Assembly (NCBI GenBank): GCA_045534635.1 | Contig: JAZSKB010000015.1 | Coordinates: forward strand, 1 to 28,704 | Reading direction: 5' to 3' | DNA length: 28,704 bases | DNA from: UBA1205 sp045534635 | Lineage (GTDB): Bacteria > Bacteroidota > Bacteroidia > Bacteroidales > WCHB1-69 | Shown: piece by piece, positions 17,224 through 24,402 of the stretch | How positions within the stretch are numbered: the stretch's first letter is position 1 | How the letters are laid out: each line of letters begins with the position of its first letter | The notes under the pieces: model-generated | Told to the model about the DNA's origin: nothing | Seen by the model: only the letters and a program-made list of their open reading frames with translations | The model's database searches: none | Position numbers and translations under genes: made by a program

Positions 17224-18212
17224 TTGTTTCATACGATAATCCGAGAACTATTGATGAATGGAATGCTTTGTGCAAGAAGTGTGGAAATTTTGTTCAGACG
17301 ACAATGTATTCCGAGATTTCGGCATTTTATGGAGGTAAGAGTATATATGTGCAAGTGTTTGATGGTGACATGTTGGTAGGAGGGGTGCAGTTGAGGTATA
17401 GTCAAGGCACAAAACTTCCAATGCTATCAAAAAGCTTGGGACAGTTCGGCGAAATTATTGTACTTTCAGGGAAAGATGCGATAGCAGTAGTTAATGCCAT
17501 AAATGCAGAGGTCGAAAAAATAATCGCTAAATTGAAACCTTGTGTTTTCTCTGTTAAGGGATTTTATGGAGGTAAGGATTTGCTATGCAATATAAAGAAG
17601 TACAAGTGCAACGAAGTGGAATACGGTTTGGCGTATCTGGATTTGGAAAAATCGGAAGAAGAATTGCATAAGGCAATAGACCGTAATCATCGCCGAAGTA
17701 TAAGGAAGGCAGAGGAAGCAGGATTGTCATTTTTTGTTTCGCATGATTCCCAATATGTTGTAGATATGTTGCGGGAAACATATTCAGGTCAAAGTAAATC
17801 TGGTCCTAATCCAAAGTATGTAGAGCATGAAATAAATTTTGGCACAAAGTATGGTGTTTCGTATGTTGGCGTTACAAAGCATGGGGAAGAAGTACTGTCG
17901 GCAAATGAAGCCGTGTTGTATGGTGATGTTTCGTATCTTACATTAGGAGGGAATAAGAAAAACAACTATGGTGCAGGGGCTTTTGAGCATTGGTATGTGA
18001 TAAAGGAACTGAAAAAAATGGGGTGTAAGAGATTTACATTTGGTCAGGTTGCGAAGAATAATAATTTTGGCGACAAGCATTTTGTTGACGGAATAACTGA
18101 TTTTAAAATGAAATTCGGTTGTTATGTTGTTGATACTTGCAATAGACAATATATTATAAGACCATTTAATAATTGGTTGTGGAGAATGTTATGTAAGATA
18201 TTTATAAAGTAG
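17214..18212 (+). CDS. FemAB/GNAT-fold acyl or aminoacyl transferase
   Basis: At 332 residues this shows two GNAT-like halves, as in FemAB-type and Acetyltransf_6 proteins. The first half holds FVQTTMYSEISAFYGGKSIYV and LPMLSKSLGQFGEI, the middle has KAIDRNHRRSIRKAEEAGL, and the second half has LSANEAVLYGDVSYLTLGG, NNYGAGAFEHWYVIKELKK and FGQVAKNNNFGDKHFVDGI. The HRRSIRKAEEAG block is the hallmark of the second domain, which binds the acyl donor. FemAB proteins use aminoacyl-tRNA in peptidoglycan, whereas relatives in glycan clusters transfer acyl or amino-acyl groups to amino sugars. With PIG-L two genes upstream, N-acylation of a freed amine is the best inference. It overlaps WbqC by 10 bases and is the last intact gene of the cluster. 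Confidence 0.8.
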   Translation: MEVVVSYDNPRTIDEWNALCKKCGNFVQTTMYSEISAFYGGKSIYVQVFDGDMLVGGVQLRYSQGTKLPMLSKSLGQFGEIIVLSGKDAIAVVNAINAEVEKIIAKLKPCVFSVKGFYGGKDLLCNIKKYKCNEVEYGLAYLDLEKSEEELHKAIDRNHRRSIRKAEEAGLSFFVSHDSQYVVDMLRETYSGQSKSGPNPKYVEHEINFGTKYGVSYVGVTKHGEEVLSANEAVLYGDVSYLTLGGNKKNNYGAGAFEHWYVIKELKKMGCKRFTFGQVAKNNNFGDKHFVDGITDFKMKFGCYVVDTCNRQYIIRPFNNWLWRMLCKIFIK

Positions 18213-18214
18213 TT

Positions 18215-18334
18215 ATGGGAACAGAATATAAGCAGGGACAAGTAGTTGATGATAATAAGGTTAGGGATTTGTTCGAAGCTCGTTCGTCTATAAATGGCAT
18301 TAATACTATAAAAGTACATTACAAAAGTACATAA
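18215..18334 (+). pseudogene. Truncated N terminus of a cluster gene, perhaps a SAM methyltransferase
   Basis: An ATG two bases after the FemAB-like stop opens a 39-codon frame: MGTEYKQGQVVDDNKVRDLF continuing EARSSINGINTIKVHYKST, then TAA. The hydrophilic start, with a VDDNKVRDLFEAR-like pattern, resembles the N-terminal lead-in of class I methyltransferases in capsule clusters (a VDxxKVxxxFxxR pattern, recalled from memory), but nothing longer follows. The tight packing says it was a translated cluster gene. The frame ends inside a 10-base direct repeat (18310-18332), where the DNA turns into AT-rich intergenic sequence. I infer a deletion that removed the rest of this gene and possibly others. 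Confidence 0.45.
18310..18332. repeat. Short direct repeat AAAAGTACAT at the end of the cluster
   Basis: AAAAGTACAT occurs at 18310-18319 and again at 18323-18332, separated by TAC, just where the truncated reading frame ends. It may mark a deletion or integration scar, or be chance. Confidence 0.45.
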
Positions 18335-18511
18335 AAAATTGCAATTATTTCTAATTAAAAATTACTTTTTTTCTAAAATAACATTTTCAAGTAAATAGAA
18401 TTGGATAAAATTTTGATTACCAAATAGTATTTGTTTTCTATTTAATTTATTGAAAAATAAGTAAATAAAAATAATATTGTTGTTAATGTCAAATGGTATT
18501 GATTTTTTTTG

Positions 18512-18519
18512 TATCTTTG
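18512..18519 (+). promoter_or_regulatory. Probable promoter (TATCTTTG) of rplY
   Basis: TATCTTTG followed by GCA lies 43 bases before the rplY ATG, after an AT-rich stretch. It is the same 9-base core as at 2319 and 14671. The sequence from 18335 to 18511 shows nothing else I can name. Confidence 0.7.
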
Positions 18520-18562
18520 CAAAATTGAAAAATAGTAAAAATTTAAATAAATAAATAAAAAG

Positions 18563-19141
18563 ATGAAATCAGTATCAATGAGCGGTTCTCTAAGAGAGAA
18601 CGTAGGGAAAAAAGATGCAAAAATGCAAAGAGCATCTGGTATGATTCCATGTGTATTGTATGGACAAGGAACACAAAAACATTTGTTAATCAATGAATTG
18701 TCGTTTGCTAATTTGATATATACCCCAGAGGTATGTTATGCAGAGATAACAGTAGAAGGTCAAATGCACAAAGCAATACTTCAAGAAGTTCAATATCATC
18801 CGGTAACAGATAAAATATTGCATGTGGACTTTTTAGAAATCATCGATGAAAAACCTATCTGCATAGCAATACCAATGCGAATAGAAGGAAATTCTCCTGG
18901 TGTGATGAAAGGTGGAAAATTGAGCAAAAAAGTACGTAAAATTCGTGTAAAAGGTTTGTTGGCTCATATTCCAGAAAATATAAAAGTAGATATTAGTAAA
19001 TTGGATATATTAGATACGATTAAAGTTTCTGATATTCAAATAGAAAATATCACATTGATGGAACCAGCATCAAAAATTTTAGTAAGTGTTTTGTCAACAC
19101 GAAATGTTGATGAAAATGCTTTGGCAAATGCAGAAGAATAA
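18563..19141 (+). CDS. rplY: Large ribosomal subunit protein bL25, CTC form
   Basis: At 192 residues this ribosomal protein binds 5S rRNA. The N-terminal L25 domain includes SGSLRENVGKKDAKM and GMIPCVLYGQGTQKH. The C-terminal TL5/CTC domain begins around KILHVDFLEIIDEKPICIAI, and its core GNSPGVMKGGKLSKKVRKIRVKG is the family's recognisable loop. At this length it is the two-domain CTC form rather than the ~95-residue E. coli form. The gene has its own promoter (18512) and terminator (19211) and faces gltX. It is the first conserved gene right of the polysaccharide cluster, so it helps fix the boundary of the variable region. Confidence 0.96.
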   Translation: MKSVSMSGSLRENVGKKDAKMQRASGMIPCVLYGQGTQKHLLINELSFANLIYTPEVCYAEITVEGQMHKAILQEVQYHPVTDKILHVDFLEIIDEKPICIAIPMRIEGNSPGVMKGGKLSKKVRKIRVKGLLAHIPENIKVDISKLDILDTIKVSDIQIENITLMEPASKILVSVLSTRNVDENALANAEE

Positions 19142-19210
19142 TTGTTTTTTATATTTTGAAAATCAATTTTTTTTATTATAATATTTAAAATTTAATTTTA
19201 GTTTTTTTTG

Positions 19211-19238
19211 AAGGCAACATTTTCGTTGCCTTTTTTTT
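19211..19238 (+). terminator. Intrinsic terminator of rplY
   Basis: AAGGCAAC (19211-19218) and GTTGCCTT (19225-19232) form an 8-bp stem with a 6-base loop followed by a run of eight or more T, about 70 bases after the rplY stop. Confidence 0.93.
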
Positions 19239-19240
19239 AT

Positions 19241-19267
19241 AAAAAATGGGCGACATTATTGTCGCCC
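19241..19267 (-). terminator. Intrinsic terminator of gltX (minus strand)
   Basis: GGGCGACA (19248-19255) and TGTCGCCC (19260-19267) pair with a 4-base loop; on the minus strand the run of A at 19241-19246 becomes a T tract. Placed 39 bases beyond the gltX stop, it is paired head to head with the rplY terminator. Confidence 0.92.
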
Positions 19268-19306
19268 AAAAATGAAAAATTTAAAAAACATAGCTCATAA
19301 TGCAAC

Positions 19307-20839
19307 TTAATCAGAATTTTGTGAATTGGTAATTACTAAAATGGCTTTCTCAATTCTGTTTTTACATTCTTCAAGTCCTAATAATTGTATAATATCAAAC
19401 AAGTCAGGACCTTTGGGAGCACCCACCAATGCCAAGCGTAAGGAATTGAGAATTTGTCCCATGTTTAGTTCATTATTAGTGATATATTCAATAACTTTGT
19501 CGTGAGCCTCATTTTTGTCGTAAGTGGGAATGTTTACCAAAATAGTCACAATGTCTCTTAATCGTTGTGGGGTATCGTCTTTCCAACGTTTTTTTATGGT
19601 TTGTTTATCGTAACTATCGGGAGCAACAAAAAAGAATGCCGATTGTTCCCATAAATCGCTTACAAAATTGATGCGTTCCCTCATCATTTCAACTATGGTT
19701 TTAGCATAACAATCTTGAGCAACAATATTGTGATTTTTCAATATTTCTTGAAAACGACAAGTAAGTTGTTCAATAGGTGTTTTTTGTAAATATTTATGAT
19801 TGAACCATTTGGCTTTTTCAAAATCGAATTTTGCTCCAGATTTACTAACTCTATCTAAAGAAAATTGTTCGATAAGTTGTTCCAAAGTAAACAATTCTTG
19901 TTCTGTTCCAGGATTCCAACCAAGTAAAGCTAAAAAATTGATAACTGCTTCAGGAAGATAACCTTGTTCTCTATAGCCAGAAGATATTTCGCCAGTTTTA
20001 GGGTCTGTCCATTGCAAAGGAAAAACAGGAAATCCCAATCTATCGCCATCGCGTTTACTTAACTTTCCATTGCCTTCTGGTTTTAAAATAAGTGGTAGAT
20101 GAGCAAATTGTGGCATAGTATCTTCCCAACCTAAATAACGATATAACAACAAATGTAGTGGGGCAGAAGGTAACCATTCGGCTCCACGTATTACATGTGA
20201 AATATTCATTAAATGGTCGTCAACAATATTGGCTAAATGATAGGTCGGCAAACCATCGGCAGATTTCCACAAAACTTTGTCATCTAATATTGTTGAATTG
20301 ATGTGAACGCTTCCACATATCAAATCTTGAACTTCTATATCTTGATTAGGTTCTATTTTTATACGTATAACATATTGTTGGTTGGCATTAAGTCTTCCTT
20401 CCACTTCTTCTTTTGAAAGTGTTAAACTATTTTTCATTTTCATACGAGTTTGAGCATCGTATTGAAAATTTGCGATTTTATTTCGTTGATAATCAATTTC
20501 TTCTGGTGTATCGAAAGCAATATAAGCAAGACCGGCTTCCAATAATTGTTCAGCATATTGTTTGTATATTGCCTTTCGTTCCGATTGTCGATAAGAAATA
20601 TTGTTTTTGTTAGGAATATGTACACCTTCGTCGAAAGTGATGCCCAACCATTGAAAGGACTCAATAATATATTGTTCAGCACCAGGGACAAAACGAGAAG
20701 AATCAGTATCTTCAATACGCAAAATTAATTTGCCATTGTTTTGTTTTGCAAACAAATAATTGTACAATGCAGTTCTCACTCCACCAATGTGTAACGCTCC
20801 AGTAGGGCTTGGGGCAAAACGAACTCTAACTTCTCTCAT
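19307..20839 (-). CDS. gltX: Glutamyl-tRNA synthetase
   Basis: At 510 residues this class I synthetase charges tRNA with glutamate. The N terminus reads RVRFAPSPTGALHIGGVRTALYN, containing the HIGH-type motif (HIGG). The KMSKS counterpart KLSKR is at about 259-263 within GKLSKRDGDRLGFPV. The segment HLANIVDDHLMNISHVIRGAEWL is the conserved catalytic-core block. The anticodon-binding C-terminal helical part follows to residue 510. Length is normal for Bacteroidota GltX. The ATG at 20839 is 27 bases from the base of the pnp terminator; no clear minus-strand promoter is visible in the 72-base gap, so expression may depend partly on read-through. Confidence 0.97.
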   Translation of the reverse strand: MREVRVRFAPSPTGALHIGGVRTALYNYLFAKQNNGKLILRIEDTDSSRFVPGAEQYIIESFQWLGITFDEGVHIPNKNNISYRQSERKAIYKQYAEQLLEAGLAYIAFDTPEEIDYQRNKIANFQYDAQTRMKMKNSLTLSKEEVEGRLNANQQYVIRIKIEPNQDIEVQDLICGSVHINSTILDDKVLWKSADGLPTYHLANIVDDHLMNISHVIRGAEWLPSAPLHLLLYRYLGWEDTMPQFAHLPLILKPEGNGKLSKRDGDRLGFPVFPLQWTDPKTGEISSGYREQGYLPEAVINFLALLGWNPGTEQELFTLEQLIEQFSLDRVSKSGAKFDFEKAKWFNHKYLQKTPIEQLTCRFQEILKNHNIVAQDCYAKTIVEMMRERINFVSDLWEQSAFFFVAPDSYDKQTIKKRWKDDTPQRLRDIVTILVNIPTYDKNEAHDKVIEYITNNELNMGQILNSLRLALVGAPKGPDLFDIIQLLGLEECKNRIEKAILVITNSQNSD

Positions 20840-20862
20840 TACAATTGTTTTATTTTATTGTT

Positions 20863-20887
20863 AAAAAAAGGGGACAAAATCCCCTTT
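20863..20887 (-). terminator. Intrinsic terminator of pnp (minus strand)
   Basis: AAAGGGGA (20867-20874) and TCCCCTTT (20880-20887) pair with a 5-base loop, and the minus-strand product runs into a 7-base T tract (A run at 20863-20869). It lies 24 bases after the pnp stop, in front of gltX. Confidence 0.9.
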
Positions 20888-20911
20888 ATGAAAAAAATTG
20901 AAATATTAAAT

Positions 20912-23101
20912 TTAGTTATTTTTGTTATCTTTTGGATTATGTTTTTTGTGAAAATTCTTTTTATTGGAATCTGTTTCAACGTAACCCTCAGGTTTTGGTA
21001 ATAATACTTTGCGAGAAAGACGCAATTTGTTTGTTTTGGCATCAATTTCGATAAGTTTTACCTCAATATGGTCACCAACTTTTATAGCATCTTCAATATT
21101 ATCAATGCGTTTGTAGTCAATTTCGGAAACGTGTAATAATCCATCTTTTCCGGGTAATATTTCTACAAAAGCACCAAAAGGAGTAATGCTTTTTACTAAA
21201 CCATTGTAAATTTCACCAACTTCTGGTACAGCAATAATTGCTTTGATTTTAGCAATAGCCGCTTCGATAGATTCTTTATCAGAAGAGGCAATGTCAACAA
21301 TACCGCTTTCTCCTTCTTCGGTAATGGTAATAATGGTATTGGTTTCGCGTTGCATTTCTTGTATTACTTTTCCACCAGGACCAATTACAGCTCCAATAAA
21401 ATCTTTTGGAATAATCATTTTGATAATACGAGGAACAAAAGGTTTATAATCTTCTCTTGGTTCTGCAATGGTTTCGGTGAGTTTGCCCAAAATATGCAAA
21501 CGTCCACGGCGTGCTTGTTCCAATGCTTCTGCCAATACTTCGTAAGAAAGACCTTCTACTTTTATATCCATTTGACAAGCGGTAATACCATCTGCAGTAC
21601 CGCAAACTTTGAAGTCCATATCACCGAGATGGTCTTCATCGCCAAGAATATCCGACAAAATAGCGTATCTTCCTGTTTTGCTGTCGCTTATCATTCCCAT
21701 AGCAATTCCAGAAACTGGCTTTTTGATTTTAACACCTGCGTCCATCAAGGCTAAAGTACCAGCACATACTGTTGCCATAGAAGAAGAACCATTAGATTCT
21801 AAAATATCGGAAACAATACGTATAGTATAAGGATTATCTTCGCCTGTAGGCAACATAGGTTTAAGTGCTCTCATTGCTAAATTTCCGTGTCCAATTTCTC
21901 TTCTTCCTGTGCTTCTTATTGGTTTTACTTCGCCAGTAGAAAATGGAGGAAAATTGTAGTGTAACAGAAAGTTGCTTGTTCCTTCAATAATTGCTCCATC
22001 AATTATTTGTTCGTCTAATTTTGTTCCTAAGGTACAAGTTGATAAAGATTGTGTTTCACCACGTGTAAAAATCGCCGAACCATGAGCAGAAGGCAAATAA
22101 TCAACTTCGCACCAAATAGGACGAATTTGGTCTAATTGTCTTCCGTCTAAACGAGTACGAGTGTCTAAAACTACATTGCGAACCGCTTCCCATTCGACAT
22201 CGTTGTAATAACGAGCCACCATAGGTTCTTTTTCTTCGCGTTCTTCTTCTGGAATAGTTTCCAAAAAGTCGGCTAATATTTGTTCAAATGCTTCTGTTCG
22301 TTCTTGTTTGCTTGTAGGTTGTGACGCTACTGCAACTACTTTGTCATAAGTTTCATTTTTCACTCTTTGGCGAAGTTCTTCATCGTTGGTTTCGTGGCAA
22401 TATTCGCGTTTAACTTTTGCTTTTTCAACTTCTTGTGCCAATTCTATTTGTGCTTGACATTGAATTTTAATTGCTTCATGTGCCACTTTCAATGCTTCCA
22501 AGAGGTCTGCTTCTTGTACTTCATTCATTTCCCCTTCAACCATCATAATATTGTCCATAGAAGCAGCAACAATAATATCAAGGTCTGCATTTTCAAGGTC
22601 TGCAGCTGTTGGGTTGATTTCGTAATTGCCATTAATACGAGCAACACGAACTTCTGAAATAGGTCCATGGAAAGGAATGTCAGAAACTGCTAATGCTGCA
22701 GAGGCTGCTAATCCTGCCAAGGCATCTGGTAATTCGTTTTTATCACCAGAAATAAGTGTTACAAGCACTTGGGTTTCAGCGTGATAATCTTCTGGAAAAA
22801 GAGGACGTAATGCTCTATCTACCAAACGGGCAATAAGTATTTCGTAATTAGATGGACGGGCTTCTCTTTTGAAAAAACCGCCTGGAAAACGACCAACAGC
22901 AGCATATTTTTCTTGATATTCTACCGATAAAGGCATAAAATCGGTACCTTCAACAGCATCTTTTTTACTACATACTGTTGCTAAAAGCATCGTTTTTCCA
23001 CAACGAACTACAACTGCTCCGTCTGCTTGTTTGGCCAACTTACCAGTTTCTATGGTAATTTGTTGACCATTATTCATATTAAAAGTTTTTGTAACTATCA
23101 T
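20912..23101 (-). CDS. pnp: Polyribonucleotide nucleotidyltransferase (PNPase)
   Basis: This 729-residue phosphorolytic 3'-5' exoribonuclease is a trimer central to RNA decay. Two RNase PH domains are visible: the first with GKTMLLATVCSKKDAVEG and EKYAAVGRFPGGFFKREARP, the second with AHGSAIFTRGETQSL, LHYNFPPFSTGE and ESNGSSSMATVCAGTLALMDAG. The KH domain carries the conserved FIGAVIGPGGKVIQEMQ around residues 560-585, and the S1 domain (~624-695) includes GLVKSITPFGAFVEILPGKD. The basic, Asn/Lys-rich tail (FHKKHNPKDNKNN) is a Bacteroidota-style extension. It lies 109 bases downstream of rpsO, the same gene order as in E. coli, with a hairpin in the leader. The ATG at 23101 gives the standard MIVTKTFNMNNGQ start. 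Confidence 0.97.
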   Translation of the reverse strand: MIVTKTFNMNNGQQITIETGKLAKQADGAVVVRCGKTMLLATVCSKKDAVEGTDFMPLSVEYQEKYAAVGRFPGGFFKREARPSNYEILIARLVDRALRPLFPEDYHAETQVLVTLISGDKNELPDALAGLAASAALAVSDIPFHGPISEVRVARINGNYEINPTAADLENADLDIIVAASMDNIMMVEGEMNEVQEADLLEALKVAHEAIKIQCQAQIELAQEVEKAKVKREYCHETNDEELRQRVKNETYDKVVAVASQPTSKQERTEAFEQILADFLETIPEEEREEKEPMVARYYNDVEWEAVRNVVLDTRTRLDGRQLDQIRPIWCEVDYLPSAHGSAIFTRGETQSLSTCTLGTKLDEQIIDGAIIEGTSNFLLHYNFPPFSTGEVKPIRSTGRREIGHGNLAMRALKPMLPTGEDNPYTIRIVSDILESNGSSSMATVCAGTLALMDAGVKIKKPVSGIAMGMISDSKTGRYAILSDILGDEDHLGDMDFKVCGTADGITACQMDIKVEGLSYEVLAEALEQARRGRLHILGKLTETIAEPREDYKPFVPRIIKMIIPKDFIGAVIGPGGKVIQEMQRETNTIITITEEGESGIVDIASSDKESIEAAIAKIKAIIAVPEVGEIYNGLVKSITPFGAFVEILPGKDGLLHVSEIDYKRIDNIEDAIKVGDHIEVKLIEIDAKTNKLRLSRKVLLPKPEGYVETDSNKKNFHKKHNPKDNKNN

Positions 23102-23131
23102 CTTGATGTGTATTATAAATTATAAAACAAC

Positions 23132-23157
23132 AGAAGACAAAATAAGAATTGTCTTCT
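23132..23157 (-). promoter_or_regulatory. Hairpin in the pnp leader
   Basis: AGAAGACAA (23132-23140) is inverted perfectly as TTGTCTTCT (23149-23157) with an 8-base loop, 31 bases upstream of the pnp start on the minus strand. In E. coli the pnp leader folds into an RNase III-cut hairpin used for PNPase self-control, so a similar role is a reasonable inference. It is followed by GTTGTTTTATAA rather than a clean T tract, so termination looks less likely. Confidence 0.5.
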
Positions 23158-23167
23158 ATACGCATAT

Positions 23168-23192
23168 AAAAAGAGGCAAGATAGCTTGCCTC
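23168..23192 (-). terminator. Intrinsic terminator of rpsO (minus strand)
   Basis: GAGGCAAG (23173-23180) and CTTGCCTC (23185-23192) form an 8-bp stem with a 4-base loop; the minus-strand product then reads TTTTT. It sits 18 bases after the rpsO stop, between rpsO and pnp. Confidence 0.92.
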
Positions 23193-23210
23193 CTTTCTAT
23201 CATGAAAAAC

Positions 23211-23480
23211 TTATTTTCTGAGATTGAGTTTTTTAATAATTGCTCTATATCTGTCGATGTCGGTGCGTTTTAGATAATCTAACAATTTTCTTCTTTTACC
23301 AACGAGTCGAACAAGTGAGCGTTCGGTATTTAAGTCTTTGTGATTTCTCTTAACGTGTTCTGTTAAATGAAGAATACGTTGTGTAAATAATGCAATCTGT
23401 CCTTCAATGCAACCAGTGTCAAATTCAGATTTGCCAAATTCTTTAAAAATATTCTTTTTTACTTCAGGTGTTAAATACAT
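23211..23480 (-). CDS. rpsO: Small ribosomal subunit protein uS15
   Basis: At 89 residues this is the normal length for uS15, which binds helices of 16S rRNA in the platform. It shows the family core: FGKSEFDTGCIEGQIALFTQ, RILHLTEHVKRNHKDLNTER and the C-terminal LVGKRRKLLDYLKRTDIDRY followed by the RAIIKKL block. The gene has its own terminator and a probable TACCTTTG promoter box on the minus strand at 23530-23537. It stands immediately upstream of pnp, an order found in many bacteria. Confidence 0.97.
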   Translation of the reverse strand: MYLTPEVKKNIFKEFGKSEFDTGCIEGQIALFTQRILHLTEHVKRNHKDLNTERSLVRLVGKRRKLLDYLKRTDIDRYRAIIKKLNLRK

Positions 23481-23529
23481 AACTGATTTACTTTAATTTT
23501 TTCTATTTCTTCTTCTTTATTTCCGACTG

Positions 23530-23537
23530 CAAAGGTA
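23530..23537 (-). promoter_or_regulatory. Probable promoter box of rpsO (minus strand)
   Basis: Read on the minus strand this is TACCTTTG followed by CAG, matching TAnnTTTG, 49 bases before the rpsO start. A poly-T run at 23571-23580 (A run on the minus strand) lies upstream. Confidence 0.6.
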
Positions 23538-23620
23538 CAATTTTTTAACATACAAAATGCAATAAAATGCTTTTTTTTTTGAATTTCAAATAATTATTAT
23601 TGATTTTTTAATGTAACTTG

Positions 23621-24397
23621 CTAATATTCAAATCGTAAATGTTTTATTGTGATATTGTTTTCCATCAATTTTTTTAGAGAAGAAATCCCAATTTCAAGGT
23701 GTAAACGTACAAAATCTTTTGTAACTTTGTTGTCACTTTCTTCAGTTTTGATACCTCCAGCAATCATTGGGCGGTCGCTGACCAAAAGAACCGCTCCTGT
23801 AGGGATATGATTGTGAAAACCAACAGAAAACAATGTTGCAGTTTCCATATCTACACACATTGCACGAATTTTGCGTAAATAATTTTTGAAATTTTCATCA
23901 AATTCCCACAATCGACGGTTGGTTGTATATACAGTGCCTGTCCAATAATCTAAACCAAAATCACGGATAGTAGAAGATGTTGTTTTTTGTAAATTGAAAG
24001 CAGGAAGTGCTGGCACCTCTGGCGGAAAATAATCGTTGGAAGTTCCTTCTCCTCGAATGGCAGCAATAGGAATAATAAAGTCTCCGAGTTGATTGATGTG
24101 TTTTATTCCACCGCATTTCCCCAAAAAAAGTACCGCTTTGGGTTTTATCGCAGTGAGTAAATCCATAATTGTAGCAGCCATTGGGCTTCCCATAGAAAAA
24201 TCTATAATTGTGATATTGTCGGCGGTTGCGTTGAGCATTGTTTTGTCTCTACCTATAATATCAACACGGTATTTTTCGGCAAAAAGTTCTACGTAATTTT
24301 TAAAATTGGTCAATAAAATGTACTCCCCAAATTGATTGAGCGGTAAACCTGTATAACGTGTTAGCCAATTTTTGGCGATTTCTTCTTTCGATGTCAT
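23621..24397 (-). CDS. amn: AMP nucleosidase (nucleoside phosphorylase fold)
   Basis: At 258 residues this is the short Bacteroidota form of AMP nucleosidase, which splits AMP into adenine and ribose 5-phosphate. Conserved blocks are NWLTRYTGLPLNQFGEYILL at the N terminus, IDFSMGSPMAATIMDLL, AVLFLGKCGGIKHINQLGD, PIAAIRGEGTSNDYFPPEVP, and MCVDMETATLFSVGFHNHIP. The VDMETAT motif binds the ribose as in purine nucleoside phosphorylases, and VLLVSDRPM holds the catalytic Asp. The E. coli enzyme is much longer because of an extra regulatory N-terminal domain that is missing here. It begins 5 bases after the asmA-like gene and is probably in one transcript with it. Confidence 0.9.
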   Translation of the reverse strand: MTSKEEIAKNWLTRYTGLPLNQFGEYILLTNFKNYVELFAEKYRVDIIGRDKTMLNATADNITIIDFSMGSPMAATIMDLLTAIKPKAVLFLGKCGGIKHINQLGDFIIPIAAIRGEGTSNDYFPPEVPALPAFNLQKTTSSTIRDFGLDYWTGTVYTTNRRLWEFDENFKNYLRKIRAMCVDMETATLFSVGFHNHIPTGAVLLVSDRPMIAGGIKTEESDNKVTKDFVRLHLEIGISSLKKLMENNITIKHLRFEY

Positions 24398-24402
24398 AAG
24401 AA

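Noticed and set aside
18310..18332. CRISPR or attachment-site reading of the AAAAGTACAT repeat
   Set aside because: There are only two copies of 10 bases with a 3-base gap, no spacers, no cas genes, no integrase and no tRNA nearby.
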